A DNA stretch of 64,000 bases, from assembly GCA_030151725.1 (NCBI GenBank), contig JASLDD010000113.1, positions 12,593-76,592 of the forward strand. Reading direction: 5' to 3'. This stretch comes from Solirubrobacteraceae bacterium. Lineage in GTDB: Bacteria > Actinomycetota > Thermoleophilia > Solirubrobacterales > Solirubrobacteraceae. The notes beneath the pieces were generated by a model. That model saw only the letters and a program-made list of their open reading frames with translations. It was not told the DNA's origin and ran no database searches. Every line of letters starts with the position of its first letter. The stretch's first letter is position 1. A program made the translations under genes and the position numbers. Shown piece by piece: positions 26,950 through 36,666 of the stretch.

Positions 26950-27875
26950 GAGACCCGCTCGCGCCACCAGGCAACCGTGCGCTCGATCCCCTCGGCCAGG
27001 CTCACCTGTGACTCGAAGCCGACCTCTTCGCGAAGCCGCGCGATCTCCGCAACAAGCTGCGCGGGCTCGCTCTCGCGCTGGGCAAGCGCGCCCCACTGCA
27101 GAAGCTCCGGGCGTCCCACCGCCTCACCGGCCAGGGCGAGCAGCTCGCGAATGCTCGTTGGTTGCCCCGAGCCGACGTTCACGGCTCCCTGCACGTCGCT
27201 GTCGAGGATCGCCGCAAATGCGCCGGCCACGTCCTCCACAAACATCAGGTCGCGCACATGCGTTCCCAGCGGCGCACGCGCAGGCTGACCCGCGAGCAGC
27301 GATCCGATCACGCTCGCGAGCAGGCGCCCAGGCCCTTCGGCGGGACCGTAGGGGGTGAAGATGCGCCCCCAGGCGAGCTCGATGCCTGCGCCCGCGGCAA
27401 AGCGCTCGGCGACACGGCGGGTGGCGTCCTTGGCCACGCCATACAGCGTTTCCGGCTCAAGCGGGGCGGTGGCCTCGGCGTAGCGATCGAGCGACCACTG
27501 ATACTCGGCGCACGTCCCCGCCATCACGGCCCGCTGCCCGCCGGCGTCCACGAAGCAACGCAGCAACCGCAGCGTCGCCTCGACCCACACGAGATTCTCG
27601 GGCGCATGCCAGTAGCGGCCGTGCTCCACATACCAGGCCATGTGCACGAGGCTCTGGGGCCGCACGGCGCTCACGAGCGCTTGGACAGCCTCGGGGTCTG
27701 GGAGGTCGGCGCTGTGCCACACCACGGGGGCGGCGTCCGCGCCGTCGGCTTGTGGCTGAGGCTCCGGCGCCGATGCGCGAGAGACGGCGTGCACCTCGTG
27801 GCCGGCTCGCTGGAGGGCCCGCAGGGTGGGCGCTCCGAGGAAGCCCCCGGCGCCGGTCAGCAGCACACGGCTCAC
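26946..27875 (-). CDS. NAD(P)-dependent SDR epimerase/reductase for a deoxysugar
   Basis: 309 residues from GTG 27875. The Rossmann motif is VLLTGAGGFLGAPTL (GxxGxxG). An active-site pair YGVAKDATRRVAE gives the SDR Tyr-x3-Lys, and LVHMAWYVEHGRYW lies in the cofactor region. It belongs to the extended SDR family of sugar epimerases and 4-ketoreductases. As the last sugar-modifying gene in the CDP-hexose cassette it probably reduces C-4 of the 4-keto intermediate. It overlaps rfbC by GTGA on one side and the flippase on the other. The stereochemistry cannot be read from sequence. Confidence 0.82.
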   Translation of the reverse strand: MSRVLLTGAGGFLGAPTLRALQRAGHEVHAVSRASAPEPQPQADGADAAPVVWHSADLPDPEAVQALVSAVRPQSLVHMAWYVEHGRYWHAPENLVWVEATLRLLRCFVDAGGQRAVMAGTCAEYQWSLDRYAEATAPLEPETLYGVAKDATRRVAERFAAGAGIELAWGRIFTPYGPAEGPGRLLASVIGSLLAGQPARAPLGTHVRDLMFVEDVAGAFAAILDSDVQGAVNVGSGQPTSIRELLALAGEAVGRPELLQWGALAQRESEPAQLVAEIARLREEVGFESQVSLAEGIERTVAWWRERVS

Positions 27876-28408
27876 GGCTTGAAGTCCGGGTAGGTGGCGT
27901 CGCGCTTGGAGATCGTGCGCTTGCCGTGGGGGGCGGGCCAGCGGATGGCGAAGGCGGGGTCATCCCAGCGCACTCCGCGCGCGGACTTGGCCACGTATGG
28001 CGCGCCCATCTGGTAGAGCACCTCGCAGTCGCTGCTCAAGGTCTGAAAGCCGTGAGCGAGCCCTGCAGGGATGTAGAGGGCGAGCCTGTTGGCGGCGCTC
28101 AGCTCGACCCCGTGCCAAGCGCAGTAGGTGGCGGAGTCGGGGCGCAGGTCCACGGCCACGTCGAAGATGGAGCCGCGCACGCTGCGCACGAGCTTTGACT
28201 CGCCGTGGGGCTCTGCCTGGTAGTGCATGCCCCGCAGGGTGTCCCGTTGGGTGTTGAAGGAGGCGTTGCATTGGGCGACGGTGGGATCGAGGCCGCGATC
28301 GCGGAACTCGGTGGCGTCGAAGGTCCGGGCGAACCAGCCACGCTCGTCGCCCAGCTGCTCGAGCTCTATGACCCACACCCCCGACAGCGGCGTGTCGATG
28401 AACCGCAT
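27872..28408 (-). CDS. rfbC: Nucleotide-4-keto-6-deoxyhexose 3- or 3,5-epimerase (RfbC/RmlC family)
   Basis: 178 residues, the normal RmlC length. Cupin motifs are VWVIELEQLGDERGWFARTF, LRGMHYQ with the catalytic-type His62, NRLALYIPAGLAHGFQTL, and VRWDDPAFAIRWP near the end. Family members abstract a proton at C-3 and/or C-5 of 4-keto-6-deoxyhexose nucleotides. Where most RmlC have two tyrosines (YY), this one reads APYVAKSA, keeping only one (Y138); the final acid/base Tyr is known to vary between 3,5- and 3-epimerases. Here the substrate is more likely CDP- than dTDP-linked, because rfbF and rfbG are in the same operon. Confidence 0.87.
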   Translation of the reverse strand: MRFIDTPLSGVWVIELEQLGDERGWFARTFDATEFRDRGLDPTVAQCNASFNTQRDTLRGMHYQAEPHGESKLVRSVRGSIFDVAVDLRPDSATYCAWHGVELSAANRLALYIPAGLAHGFQTLSSDCEVLYQMGAPYVAKSARGVRWDDPAFAIRWPAPHGKRTISKRDATYPDFKP

Positions 28409-28445
28409 CAGCTCCCCACCGGACCGGGGTTGGCGGCGGGAGCGC

Positions 28446-29678
28446 TCACGATATGAGCGTCAGCTCCGGCGTGCGCGCGGCAAAGCGCCCGCCCCACTCG
28501 CGAATGAAGCTGAGCTGCTCGACGATCTCGTCCTTGAGGTTCCAGGGGAGGATCAGCACCACGTCGGGGCGCTCCTCGCGGATGGCATCGGGGGAGCGGA
28601 TAGGGATGTGGCTGCCGGGCAGGAGGTGATCCTGCTTGTGAGGGTTGAGGTCGCAGGTGTAGTCGATGAAGTCGCGCCCGATGCCGCAGTAGTTGAGCAG
28701 CGTGTTGCCCTTGGCGGGAGCGCCGTAGCCGACGATCGACAGGCCCTGCTCCTTGAGGTCGATCAGGAAGGAGAGGATCTGGCGCTTGTCGCGCTCCACG
28801 CGGCGGCCGTAGCCGAGGTAGGTCTCGAGGCTCTCATAGCCGGCCGCTCGCTCGCGCTCGCGCAGCTCACGAGCGGCGCTCGTTTCGGGCTTGTCGCGAT
28901 CCTCGGCGTGGGCGCCGTAGACGCGCAGCGAGCCGCCGTGCGTGGGCAGCTCCTCGACATCGAACAGACGCAGGCCGTGGGCTTCAAAGACGCGGCTGAC
29001 GGTGAGGAAGGAGAAGTAGGAGAAGTGCTCGTGGTAGATGGTGTCCCATTGGTTGTCCTCGATCAGGCGCATCAGGTGAGGGAACTCCATCGTGATGACC
29101 CCGTCTGGCGCCAGCAGGATCTTCATGCCGGCGACGAAGTCGTTGAGGTGGGGTACGTGGGCGAGCACGTTGTTGCCGAGCAGCAGATCCGCAGCGGACT
29201 CCTCGGCAAGCGATTGGGCGGTTTGCACGCCGAAGAACTCGACCAGCGTGGGAATGCCCTTCTGGAGCGCGACCTTGGCGACGTTGGCGGCCGGCTCGAT
29301 GCCCAGGACGGGGATCTGGCGCTCGTGGAAGAACTGCAGCAGATAGCCGTCGTTTGAGGCGATCTCCACGACGTGGCTGCTCTCATCCAGCCCGAGGCGC
29401 TCGATCATCTGCTCGGAGTAGCGGCGGCTGTGCTCGATCCAGCTGGATGAGTAGGACGAGAAGTAGGCGTAGTCGGAGAAGATCGCCTCGGGGGTCTCGA
29501 ACTCCTCGAGCTGCACCAGGAAGCACTTGTCGCAGACGAGCGCCCGCAGCGGATAGAAGGGCTCCATGCTGTTGGACGCCTGAGGCGGCAGATACGAGTT
29601 GGCGAGCGGCGACATGCCGAGATCCGCAAACACGGCATCGAGGGGCGCACCACAGAAACGGCAGGGAGTCTGGCTCAT
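28446..29678 (-). CDS. C-3 sugar C-methyltransferase (TylC3-like)
   Basis: 410 residues from ATG 29678, in an ATGA overlap with rfbG. The N-terminal zinc-binding domain has C6/C9 and C49/C52. The SAM core starts VVEIASNDGYLLQFF at about 103-117. WDTIYHEHFSYFSF at 211-224 contains the Tyr-His-Glu-His motif that holds the catalytic Glu/His in the TylC3/TcaB9 family. The C-terminal third (GLSIVGYGAPAKGNTLLNYC) is the domain that completes the fold of this family. These enzymes methylate C-3 of NDP-4-keto-6-deoxysugars, giving branched sugars such as mycarose or virenose. Its place between rfbG and rfbC supports that here. Confidence 0.86.
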   Translation of the reverse strand: MSQTPCRFCGAPLDAVFADLGMSPLANSYLPPQASNSMEPFYPLRALVCDKCFLVQLEEFETPEAIFSDYAYFSSYSSSWIEHSRRYSEQMIERLGLDESSHVVEIASNDGYLLQFFHERQIPVLGIEPAANVAKVALQKGIPTLVEFFGVQTAQSLAEESAADLLLGNNVLAHVPHLNDFVAGMKILLAPDGVITMEFPHLMRLIEDNQWDTIYHEHFSYFSFLTVSRVFEAHGLRLFDVEELPTHGGSLRVYGAHAEDRDKPETSAARELRERERAAGYESLETYLGYGRRVERDKRQILSFLIDLKEQGLSIVGYGAPAKGNTLLNYCGIGRDFIDYTCDLNPHKQDHLLPGSHIPIRSPDAIREERPDVVLILPWNLKDEIVEQLSFIREWGGRFAARTPELTLIS

Positions 29679-30784
29679 GGCGAGGGAGCAGCGTATTGAA
29701 AGGACTCGATCTGCCCCAGGGTCACGGCGCCCATGTCCTCGCCGGCCTGCAGCGAGCGATACCAGTCGACGATGCTCTGGAGGGCTCTGTCCAGGGGCAC
29801 CAGTGGGCGCCAGCCCAGACGGGTGCGTACGCGGGAGGAGTCGAGCTTGAGAAAGCGCGCCTCGTGCGGATGGGGGCCGTCGTCGAGCGTCCAGGCGAGG
29901 TCGGAGGACCACAGCTCGGCCAGGCGCTCGACGATTGCCCCCACGGGTCGGGCGTCCTCGTCGGTGGGTCCGAAGTTCCAGCCGGTGGCGTGCTCGTTTG
30001 ACTCCCACAGGGCCTGGGCGAGCACGAGGTAGCCGCTGAGGGGGTTGAGCACGTGCTGCCAGGGGCGCAGCGAGTTGGGGTTGCGCACGCGCACGTCCTC
30101 ACCGGCCAGCGCCGCAGACATGACGTCGGGGACCAGGCGGTCCTCGCCCCAGTCGCCGCCACCGATCACGTTGCCGGCCCTGGCGGATGCCAGCCTGGGG
30201 CCGTCGGGGCTTGAGAAGAAGGAGCGCCTGAAGGCCGACGCGATCAGCTCGGCGCAGCCCTTGGAGCTCGAATAGGGGTCATGGCCGCCCATGGGCTCAT
30301 CCTCGCGATAGCCCCACTCCCACTCACGGTTCTCATAGCACTTGTCCGAGGTCACATTCACGATCGCGCGCACACCCGGACCATGCAGGCGCACGGCGTC
30401 GAGCACGTTGACGGTGCCCATGACGTTCGTCTCATAGGTCTCGCGGGGCTCTGCAAAGGAGCGGCGCACGAGCGACTGGGCGGCCATGTGGATGACGACC
30501 TCAGGGTCGGCCTGGGCAAGCGCGCGGGCGAGGGCGTCGGGGTCGCGCACGTCGCCCTCGATGCTTTGCATGCCATCGGCCACTCGCGCCAGCTCATACA
30601 GCGAGGGCTCTGTGGGAACGCCGTTTGAGAAGCCCACCACGTTGGCCCCGAGCGCCTGCAGCCACAGCGACAGCCACGCGCCCTTGAAGCCGGTGTGGCC
30701 CGTCAGGAGCACGCGGCGGCCCTGCCAGAATGCGGGCTCGACGATCCCGCTGCCGGGCGCGGGGGCGCTGCTTGTCAGGCCCAT
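29675..30784 (-). CDS. rfbG: CDP-glucose 4,6-dehydratase
   Basis: 369 residues from ATG 30784 (an alternative ATG at 30814 adds ten). The Rossmann motif is [19 protein letters not shown], whose GHTGFKG form is typical of Rfb[14 protein letters not shown] and [15 protein letters not shown] carry the catalytic Thr/Ser-Asp and Tyr-x3-Lys. The enzyme turns CDP-glucose into CDP-4-keto-6-deoxyglucose with internal NAD+. The start overlaps the end of rfbF by ten bases and its stop overlaps the C-methyltransferase start. Length and motifs are normal. Confidence 0.92.
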   Translation of the reverse strand: MGLTSSAPAPGSGIVEPAFWQGRRVLLTGHTGFKGAWLSLWLQALGANVVGFSNGVPTEPSLYELARVADGMQSIEGDVRDPDALARALAQADPEVVIHMAAQSLVRRSFAEPRETYETNVMGTVNVLDAVRLHGPGVRAIVNVTSDKCYENREWEWGYREDEPMGGHDPYSSSKGCAELIASAFRRSFFSSPDGPRLASARAGNVIGGGDWGEDRLVPDVMSAALAGEDVRVRNPNSLRPWQHVLNPLSGYLVLAQALWESNEHATGWNFGPTDEDARPVGAIVERLAELWSSDLAWTLDDGPHPHEARFLKLDSSRVRTRLGWRPLVPLDRALQSIVDWYRSLQAGEDMGAVTLGQIESFQYAAPSP

Positions 30785-31545
30785 GTTCGCCAGGGCGCCT
30801 GCCCGGTCTGCCATAGCTGCTCGAGATGGTTGCGGTCGCGCAGCGTGTCCATGGCCTGCCAGAAGCCCTCGTGGCGATAGGAGGCGAGTTGGCCTTCGCG
30901 CGCCAGCGCCCGCATGGGCTCCTGCTCCCAGATCGTCGCGTCGTCGTCCAGGAAGCGCGCCACGGAAGGCGAGAGCACGAAGAAGCCGCCGTTGGTCCAG
31001 CCGCCGTCGCCGCGCGGCTTCTCCTCGAACTCGCGCACCCGCGACCCATCCACGTCAAGCGCCCCGAAGCGCCCCGGCGGCTGTACGGCGGTCACGGTGG
31101 CGTCTGTTTCCTGCTGGCGGTGAAAGTCGATCAGGGCGCTCACGTCCACGTCGGCCACGCCGTCGCCGTAGGTGAAGCAGAAGTCCTCCTCACCGAGGTA
31201 GTGCAGGACCCGCCGCAGGCGCCCCCCGGTCATGGTGCCCTCGCCTGTGTCCACGAGGGTCACACGCCATGGCTCGGTCTCAGAGCGATGGACCTCCATG
31301 TCTCCGCTTGCCAGGTCGAAGGTCACGTCGCAAGTGTGCAGGTAGTAGTTGGCGAAGTACTCCTTGATCAGATAGCCCTTGTAGCCGAGGCAGATGACGA
31401 ACTCGTCGATGCCGTGGGCGGCGTAGATCTTCATGATGTGCCACAGAATTGGCTTGCCGCCGATTTCCACCATTGGCTTGGGACGCGCGGCGGTCTCCTC
31501 GCTCAAACGCGAGCCGAAGCCACCGGCCAGGATCACGGCCTTCAC
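30775..31545 (-). CDS. rfbF: Glucose-1-phosphate cytidylyltransferase
   Basis: 256 residues from GTG 31545, matching the family length of about 257. The start fits the conserved beginning [17 protein letters not shown]; longer open forms would add unrelated arginine-rich sequence. [19 protein letters not shown] carries the lysine that contacts the phosphates. [20 protein letters not shown] has the acidic metal-binding residue. The enzyme makes CDP-glucose from CTP and glucose-1-phosphate, the first step of the deoxyhexose branch. It is the first gene of the leftward operon that runs to 24524. Confidence 0.93.
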   Translation of the reverse strand: MKAVILAGGFGSRLSEETAARPKPMVEIGGKPILWHIMKIYAAHGIDEFVICLGYKGYLIKEYFANYYLHTCDVTFDLASGDMEVHRSETEPWRVTLVDTGEGTMTGGRLRRVLHYLGEEDFCFTYGDGVADVDVSALIDFHRQQETDATVTAVQPPGRFGALDVDGSRVREFEEKPRGDGGWTNGGFFVLSPSVARFLDDDATIWEQEPMRALAREGQLASYRHEGFWQAMDTLRDRNHLEQLWQTGQAPWRTWA

Positions 31546-31582
31546 AGCAGCGCAGGGTAGTGGACGGTGCCCCCGGCAGCGC

Positions 31583-33379
31583 TCAGCGTACGGCCGAGCT
31601 GCCGAGCACCTGCCCGGATGCGTCGAGTGCCTGCACGGCGTAGTAGCGATCGGTGCTCTTGAGGGTGATGACGGTCTCAAAGCCGGCAACCGGAGCGGTC
31701 ACGATCGGGGTGAGGCCGACGGGACTCCCCCCACCGATCACCCGCCAGGAGCTGACATTGGTGGCGCCGTTCCAGCTTGCATAGACGGTCACTGTTCCCG
31801 ACTTGGCTTTGACGGCCACGCTCGGCGGAGCGGCGGGGGTGGCGCTCCAAGGGAAGCGGAAGGCGCGGTAGGACTGGCCCGGCGATGGAATGTGGCCGTC
31901 GAAGAGGATCTGCCCTGTGGGGCTGAATTCGGTGAAATATGGAGCTTCGCCCCAGCCGACAAACGAGTTTCCGTTCCCCTGCACCTGGTCATCGCCCTGG
32001 CTGCCCGCCAGCAGGCCGGGGGTGCGGACATACCTGGACAGGAGCGTCACCTTGTGGTGGACGCCGTCGATGCGCTCGCGAATTACACGCGATTGAGAGT
32101 GCTCTTTGGGAACTGCCCCGTTGTCGAAGATGGTGAGCGTGTGATCGGGCTGCCAGCGCACGTCGTGCTGATAGGCGGTCCCGGTCCCGGCCCCCATTTT
32201 GAAGCTCGAGTGCTTGCCGCCGATGCGCCACATGACGGCGCCGCTGATGTGGTTGATCTCATAGGCCGCCCAGGTGTTGCGGGAGGAGACGATGAAGTTG
32301 CCGTCTCCCCATGTGTCCATTGAGATGGAGTTCATGTGGAAGAAGTCCCAGGGCAAGCTCGACGAGTAGGGAAGGTGCGAGTAGGAGTCATTGAGTTCGA
32401 CGTGACCGTAGGCATGCCACTCGAACATCACGAGGCCGGTGGGGATGTCGATCTCCTGCAGCAAGGAATCCTGAAGGTTGCCGTCGCGCGCGCCTCCCAC
32501 AGAGGAGAGATCGGCGTCCACGAGGGAGTAGGCGGTGATGAAGGCCGAGCCCTGAGGCGTGATCTGCAGGTCGTGCAAGTCGGCCTGATAGCCGTTGCCG
32601 GCGGAGACGGTGGCGATGTGTTGGTAGGCAGCGTTGTAGATCTCATCGGTCCCAAATCCGACGCCCAGCGTGGGCGGGATATGCCCCTGCCACCACACGA
32701 GCACAGGCTGGCCTTGATAGCTCTCGACCTGGAAGTTGGCGGCCACATCGCCTGTGGGCAGCGGCAGATACCAGACGAGACCGCCTTGCCCGTTGACGAT
32801 CATTGGGCCCGACTGACCGAGACCGTGGGTGGGGGTCAGGAAGACATCGCCGGCGGTTGCAGCAGCCGGCGAGTTGGTCGTGATCGCGACGTTGGGCGGA
32901 TGGAGGTTGGGTTGGGAGACGAAGCTCTGCACGGTCCCTGCTTTGGCGGGCGCCGGCCCGCTGGCCGCCGGAGGCGTGTAGCCGGAGAGGCGTGCCACGT
33001 AGAAGGTGCTGCCGACCTGTTGGGTGTGGCCCTTGGGCCCCACCGTGGCGCTGACCACAACTCGCTCGCCCTGCGCGAACAGGTGAGAGGGAATCAGGCT
33101 GGCGCCGGGCGCCGTCATGTAGCTCTCCAGGCTGCCGCCGTGCCTGCCTGTGCGCGAGCCGACCACCGATATGTGAGTGATCTCGTTGGCGGGAACGCCC
33201 AGAAAGCTGATCTGCGTATAGGGGGAGGCGTCAGGCGTGCCGTTGAGCGGAGAGACCGCCACAGCCAATGCAGCGGCGGAGGTAGAGGGGAGCGCGAGCG
33301 CGAGGCCCAGCACCAAAGCCGCCGCGCCGAGCCAAGAGCGCTGGCGTGTCCTTGCTGTTGGCGCCTCGATAGCCGTCAT
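31583..33379 (-). CDS. Exported arylsulfotransferase-family protein (ASST-like) 1
   Basis: 598 residues. An N-terminal signal region ([20 protein letters not shown]) predicts secretion. Residues 40-150 form a beta domain that also opens the two paralogues at 40-44 kb (Ser/Gly-rich motif [13 protein letters not shown]). The body resembles PF14269-type arylsulfotransferases: [53 protein letters not shown] and [12 protein letters not shown]. The His in AYQHD is the best candidate for the sulfate-carrying residue (inference). A C-terminal fibronectin-like domain follows. A purine-rich site (GGAGAGAGGGAGA) directly precedes ATG 33379. Its substrate is unknown, and it may not be a sulfotransferase at all. 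Confidence 0.8.
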   Translation of the reverse strand: MTAIEAPTARTRQRSWLGAAALVLGLALALPSTSAAALAVAVSPLNGTPDASPYTQISFLGVPANEITHISVVGSRTGRHGGSLESYMTAPGASLIPSHLFAQGERVVVSATVGPKGHTQQVGSTFYVARLSGYTPPAASGPAPAKAGTVQSFVSQPNLHPPNVAITTNSPAAATAGDVFLTPTHGLGQSGPMIVNGQGGLVWYLPLPTGDVAANFQVESYQGQPVLVWWQGHIPPTLGVGFGTDEIYNAAYQHIATVSAGNGYQADLHDLQITPQGSAFITAYSLVDADLSSVGGARDGNLQDSLLQEIDIPTGLVMFEWHAYGHVELNDSYSHLPYSSSLPWDFFHMNSISMDTWGDGNFIVSSRNTWAAYEINHISGAVMWRIGGKHSSFKMGAGTGTAYQHDVRWQPDHTLTIFDNGAVPKEHSQSRVIRERIDGVHHKVTLLSRYVRTPGLLAGSQGDDQVQGNGNSFVGWGEAPYFTEFSPTGQILFDGHIPSPGQSYRAFRFPWSATPAAPPSVAVKAKSGTVTVYASWNGATNVSSWRVIGGGSPVGLTPIVTAPVAGFETVITLKSTDRYYAVQALDASGQVLGSSAVR

Positions 33380-33536
33380 TCTCCCTCTCTCCTACGTTGC
33401 CCAAACGCTGACCCCTGCCCTACCCGGCTAGCGACAACTGCAAATACGCCGTGGTCCTCCTAACACCCTCTACGGCCCTGGGTATCGCGGAGGATGCCTC
33501 CCTCACATAAGAATCGGCTTCAAAAGCAGGCTGGTG

Positions 33537-35240
33537 CTATCGCTCGTGCACAGCCACAGCCGTGGAGGCGCCTGCGGCGAACGGGTAGTCGGACTCGGGT
33601 TCTGAGCGTGCGCGGAACTGGTAGACGGCCGGGCCCGGGAACTTGAAGCGGTAGCCGGCGTGGAAACGGCCGTGGGCGTCTGTGCGGACGACCTGGAACT
33701 CGATCCACGCGCCACCCGGGGCGCGCGCCTCGAGGATCAGCTGCTTGCCCTCGGCCGGAACGGGGCCGCCGCGCAGGCGCCCGTGGAAGGAGATGGTGCG
33801 CCCCACGCTGGTGATCCGCGGTGCGATCGTGAGGAGAATCGGCGCCCGCACGTTCAGCCTGAGCGTGCGGGCTGCCGCCGCCACAGGATCGCCGAGATGG
33901 GCCCGGTAGACGAAGCGAAGGGTGCGCGAGGAGAGACCGGGCGCGAGACGCAGCGTGAAGTCCCCACGCGAATCCGTGTGGGGGCTGGCCATCGCTATCG
34001 CTCGCGCGCCTGTGGCGGATTGCTTGGCCAGCACTTCGATCTGGGCTCCCACGATCGGCGCGCCTCCGGCGGCGGTAAGGCGGCCTGTGATCACGTGGCC
34101 GGATCCATAGGAACTCGTGATGGCGGTCTTGGCGCTGTGCTTCCAACGCACCGCCAGAGTCGCCTGCGTCGATGCGTTGGCCCCATTTGGCGGTCCTGGC
34201 GTCCCCGGCGCCGGCTTGTTGTAGATCGTGATCTGGCGATCGAGCACCGGAGCGGCGTTCCCCGCCGCGTCGAGCACGCTCACGACCAAGTGATGGGTGC
34301 CGTTGGCGATCCTGGTGGTGTCCAACCCCACATCCGCGCTCACTGACGAAAGGCAAGGCTGCAGATACAAGAACGCGGGGCGCCCATCGCTCGTCTCGCC
34401 AACGTCCTTGCAGCGGCCGCCGTTTTCGTCGACCACCGAGCTCTGCACCACCTGACCGTCAACGCTGAACTGTGCCTCGTAGACCCCCGCGCCAGGGTCG
34501 CTCGCTTGGAACGTCACGTCGCTCGTGCCGCCTATTGTCGACGCGCTCGCTAGTTCGCCACCAGCGTTGGTTGCGCTCGGTCCCGCCTGCTGTTCAAGCG
34601 TTAGATCCGCTGCGTATAGGTAGACGACTGCCGCGTAGTGGTTGGGATCGCCAAAATGGTCGCCGCATTCCGCTTTCGGCGACGAGTGTCCACACACAAC
34701 GTCGACATAGAGATTGCCGAGATCCGCAGCCGGCACCGGAACGCGGTTGCCCGCCGACAGAGCTTCACTAGTGCTGCCCTCCACTAGGCATTCTTTGACG
34801 TAGAGGCATTGATCGAAGGCCCCTTTGGATGATGAGCCTTCAAGCGCGAAGCCGTAGAACGCTTGGTCGGATTCGTTTCCGTGCACGTATCCGGCACGCC
34901 ACAAGACGGCACCGGCTAGGTGCGCAGCTTTGGGGACTTCAAATGCCCAAGACGCTCCGTCAATCCCCTCGACATGCGGCTGTTCTTCGCCAATGGAGGC
35001 GGTAAGCGCTCCTCCCGATGAGCACGTATCGGACACGTGATCGTCGATCGCATGTTCAGGAGCCAGGGACCCACTCCACCCATCAACCGGAGCGCTCGCC
35101 CCCGCCGGCGTGCGACACGAGTACACGTGGTACGTGCCTGCCCTTGCACCCGGCGGCGTCCATGCCAGCGCAGCCACCGCAAACATGGCGGCTCCAAGCG
35201 CCCACATCCGCCTCCAAGCTTCTGCCGTCGCCAACTTCAT
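33537..35240 (-). CDS. Secreted beta-domain protein of unknown function
   Basis: 567 residues. MRRMW-type basic start followed by ALGAAMFAVAALAWTPPGARA is a clear signal peptide. After it come several beta-sandwich regions: a first lectin-like half with paired cysteines, a repeat-like region with FQASDPGAGVYEAQFSVDG and LDAAGNAAPVLDRQI (bacterial Ig-like, as in extracellular adhesins), and Ig-like domains at the end (GRLTAAGGAPIVGAQIEVL; ISFHGRLRGGPVPAEGKQL). No catalytic motif and no sortase signal were seen. Proteins with this architecture recur in Solirubrobacterales. The gene has its own upstream space of 144 bases and is leftward, upstream of the ASST-like gene. Confidence 0.75.
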   Translation of the reverse strand: MKLATAEAWRRMWALGAAMFAVAALAWTPPGARAGTYHVYSCRTPAGASAPVDGWSGSLAPEHAIDDHVSDTCSSGGALTASIGEEQPHVEGIDGASWAFEVPKAAHLAGAVLWRAGYVHGNESDQAFYGFALEGSSSKGAFDQCLYVKECLVEGSTSEALSAGNRVPVPAADLGNLYVDVVCGHSSPKAECGDHFGDPNHYAAVVYLYAADLTLEQQAGPSATNAGGELASASTIGGTSDVTFQASDPGAGVYEAQFSVDGQVVQSSVVDENGGRCKDVGETSDGRPAFLYLQPCLSSVSADVGLDTTRIANGTHHLVVSVLDAAGNAAPVLDRQITIYNKPAPGTPGPPNGANASTQATLAVRWKHSAKTAITSSYGSGHVITGRLTAAGGAPIVGAQIEVLAKQSATGARAIAMASPHTDSRGDFTLRLAPGLSSRTLRFVYRAHLGDPVAAAARTLRLNVRAPILLTIAPRITSVGRTISFHGRLRGGPVPAEGKQLILEARAPGGAWIEFQVVRTDAHGRFHAGYRFKFPGPAVYQFRARSEPESDYPFAAGASTAVAVHER

Positions 35241-35347
35241 CGACCTTATGTCGCTCCCTGACTGCTAAAGGCCCCCCTCCCAAATTGTTCCATATCGTGG
35301 GCACCGCAACACCGACCGCTGCAGTGACCGGCGATGCCAGCGCTAAG

Positions 35348-35372
35348 GGGAGAACACGCCTACGCGTCTCCC
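35348..35372 (-). terminator. Hairpin after the P450 gene
   Basis: On the minus strand GGGAGACGCG pairs with CGTG-T-TCTCCC around a TAGG loop: ten pairs including one G-U, one bulged base. It begins 12 bases after the P450 stop at 35385. It has no long T-tract. The first ten bases equal those of the hairpin at 18229. Confidence 0.5.
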
Positions 35373-35384
35373 AAAAACGGCCCC

Positions 35385-36647
35385 CTATTGCCTGAACCTG
35401 ATCGGCAGCTCAGCCATCCCGTAGATCCCCGACACGCTCTCAAACACCGGCTCCCCATCCAGCTCCAGCTCCGGCATCCGCTGCGCCAGGAACGCCAAGC
35501 CCTCCTGCAGCTCTGTGCGCGCCAAGTTCGCCCCCAGGCAGTAATGCACCCCTGCGCCAAACGTCAGCGGCCGCAACCGACCTCGCTCAGCCGTGATGTC
35601 GAAGCGCTCCCCTCCGTCCTCCTCCAGGTCCCTGTTCGCCGTAAACGCGCACACCATCACCACCGTCCCCTCCGGGAACCTCACATCCCGGTACTCCACT
35701 TCCTCCGTCAGGATGCGCGCCGTGAACGGCGTGATCGGCTCATACCGCAATGTCTCCTCTACAGCCCGCTCCGCAAGACCCGGATCCTCCACCAGCAACG
35801 CCCACTGATCCGGGTGTTCCGCCAGCAGCCTCACCGCATGCGCCAGCTGGCTCTGGCTCGTATCAACCCCGCCCACAAGCACGTTGAACACCAGGTTGAT
35901 GCACTCCTCCTCCGACAGCCGCTCCGGTGGGTGCTCCGGATCTGACGCCTCGATCAGCCTCGAGATCAAGTCATCAGACGGACTCTCCCTGCGTGCCCGC
36001 ACCAACTCCCTGGCATACACATAGAACTCCTCAACAGCCTCTTCTATCCCCTCCAGCTCACTGCCCATGCTCACCGCATCGAACTGCTTCTGGATCCAGT
36101 TCGACCAGTGATGCAACCGCGGCGCATCCTCCAACGGCGCCCCCATCACCCTCGCAATCACCTGCGACGGATACGGCTTCGCAAACGCCTCCACGAACTC
36201 ACACCTGACGAGTCTCTCCTCCCCATCTCCTCCTTCACCTGCCGTCCCACCCCGCTCGACCGCCTGCCTCAGCAGCTCCTCCAGCGACTTCCTCATCGCC
36301 GGCCTGTAGCGCTCCACAGCCCGCTGCGAAAGCGCCGGGTTCACCAAGCTTCGCAGCCGTGAATGGTCCGGGCCGTTCACATGCAGGATGTTGCGCCGCA
36401 TCTGCTCAAACAGCGGCCCCTCCTTCACGCCAAAGATCTCCGCAATCTTCATCCCCGGGAAGATCGCCTGGCGCGTGCGCAGGAAGAACTCCCCCGCATC
36501 CCTGTCAAGCGTCAAGTAGCCAAACGGCCCCTGCGCCAACCAGCCGCTGCTGCGCAGCCGCTCCATCTCCTCATGGAAGCGTTCCCCGCGCATCGACATC
36601 TCCGTGTGGTCGAACGCGGGGAGCTCCAGCTCGGTGACGAGCGCCAT
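35385..36647 (-). CDS. Cytochrome P450
   Basis: 420 residues, normal for a bacterial class I P450. The I-helix has VGGVDTSQSQLAHAVR (oxygen-activating Gly-x-Asp-Thr), the K-helix EETLR gives E-x-x-R, and the heme loop LTFGAGVHYCLGANLAR puts the cysteine ligand at C370. No membrane anchor, so it is soluble and needs separate ferredoxin and reductase partners, none of which are visible nearby. ATG 36647 lies 19 bases after the HU stop. It is last in the leftward group FAD oxidase, HU, P450. The substrate cannot be read from sequence. Confidence 0.92.
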   Translation of the reverse strand: MALVTELELPAFDHTEMSMRGERFHEEMERLRSSGWLAQGPFGYLTLDRDAGEFFLRTRQAIFPGMKIAEIFGVKEGPLFEQMRRNILHVNGPDHSRLRSLVNPALSQRAVERYRPAMRKSLEELLRQAVERGGTAGEGGDGEERLVRCEFVEAFAKPYPSQVIARVMGAPLEDAPRLHHWSNWIQKQFDAVSMGSELEGIEEAVEEFYVYARELVRARRESPSDDLISRLIEASDPEHPPERLSEEECINLVFNVLVGGVDTSQSQLAHAVRLLAEHPDQWALLVEDPGLAERAVEETLRYEPITPFTARILTEEVEYRDVRFPEGTVVMVCAFTANRDLEEDGGERFDITAERGRLRPLTFGAGVHYCLGANLARTELQEGLAFLAQRMPELELDGEPVFESVSGIYGMAELPIRFRQ

Positions 36648-36666
36648 GATAGGCGGCCTCTCGGGT

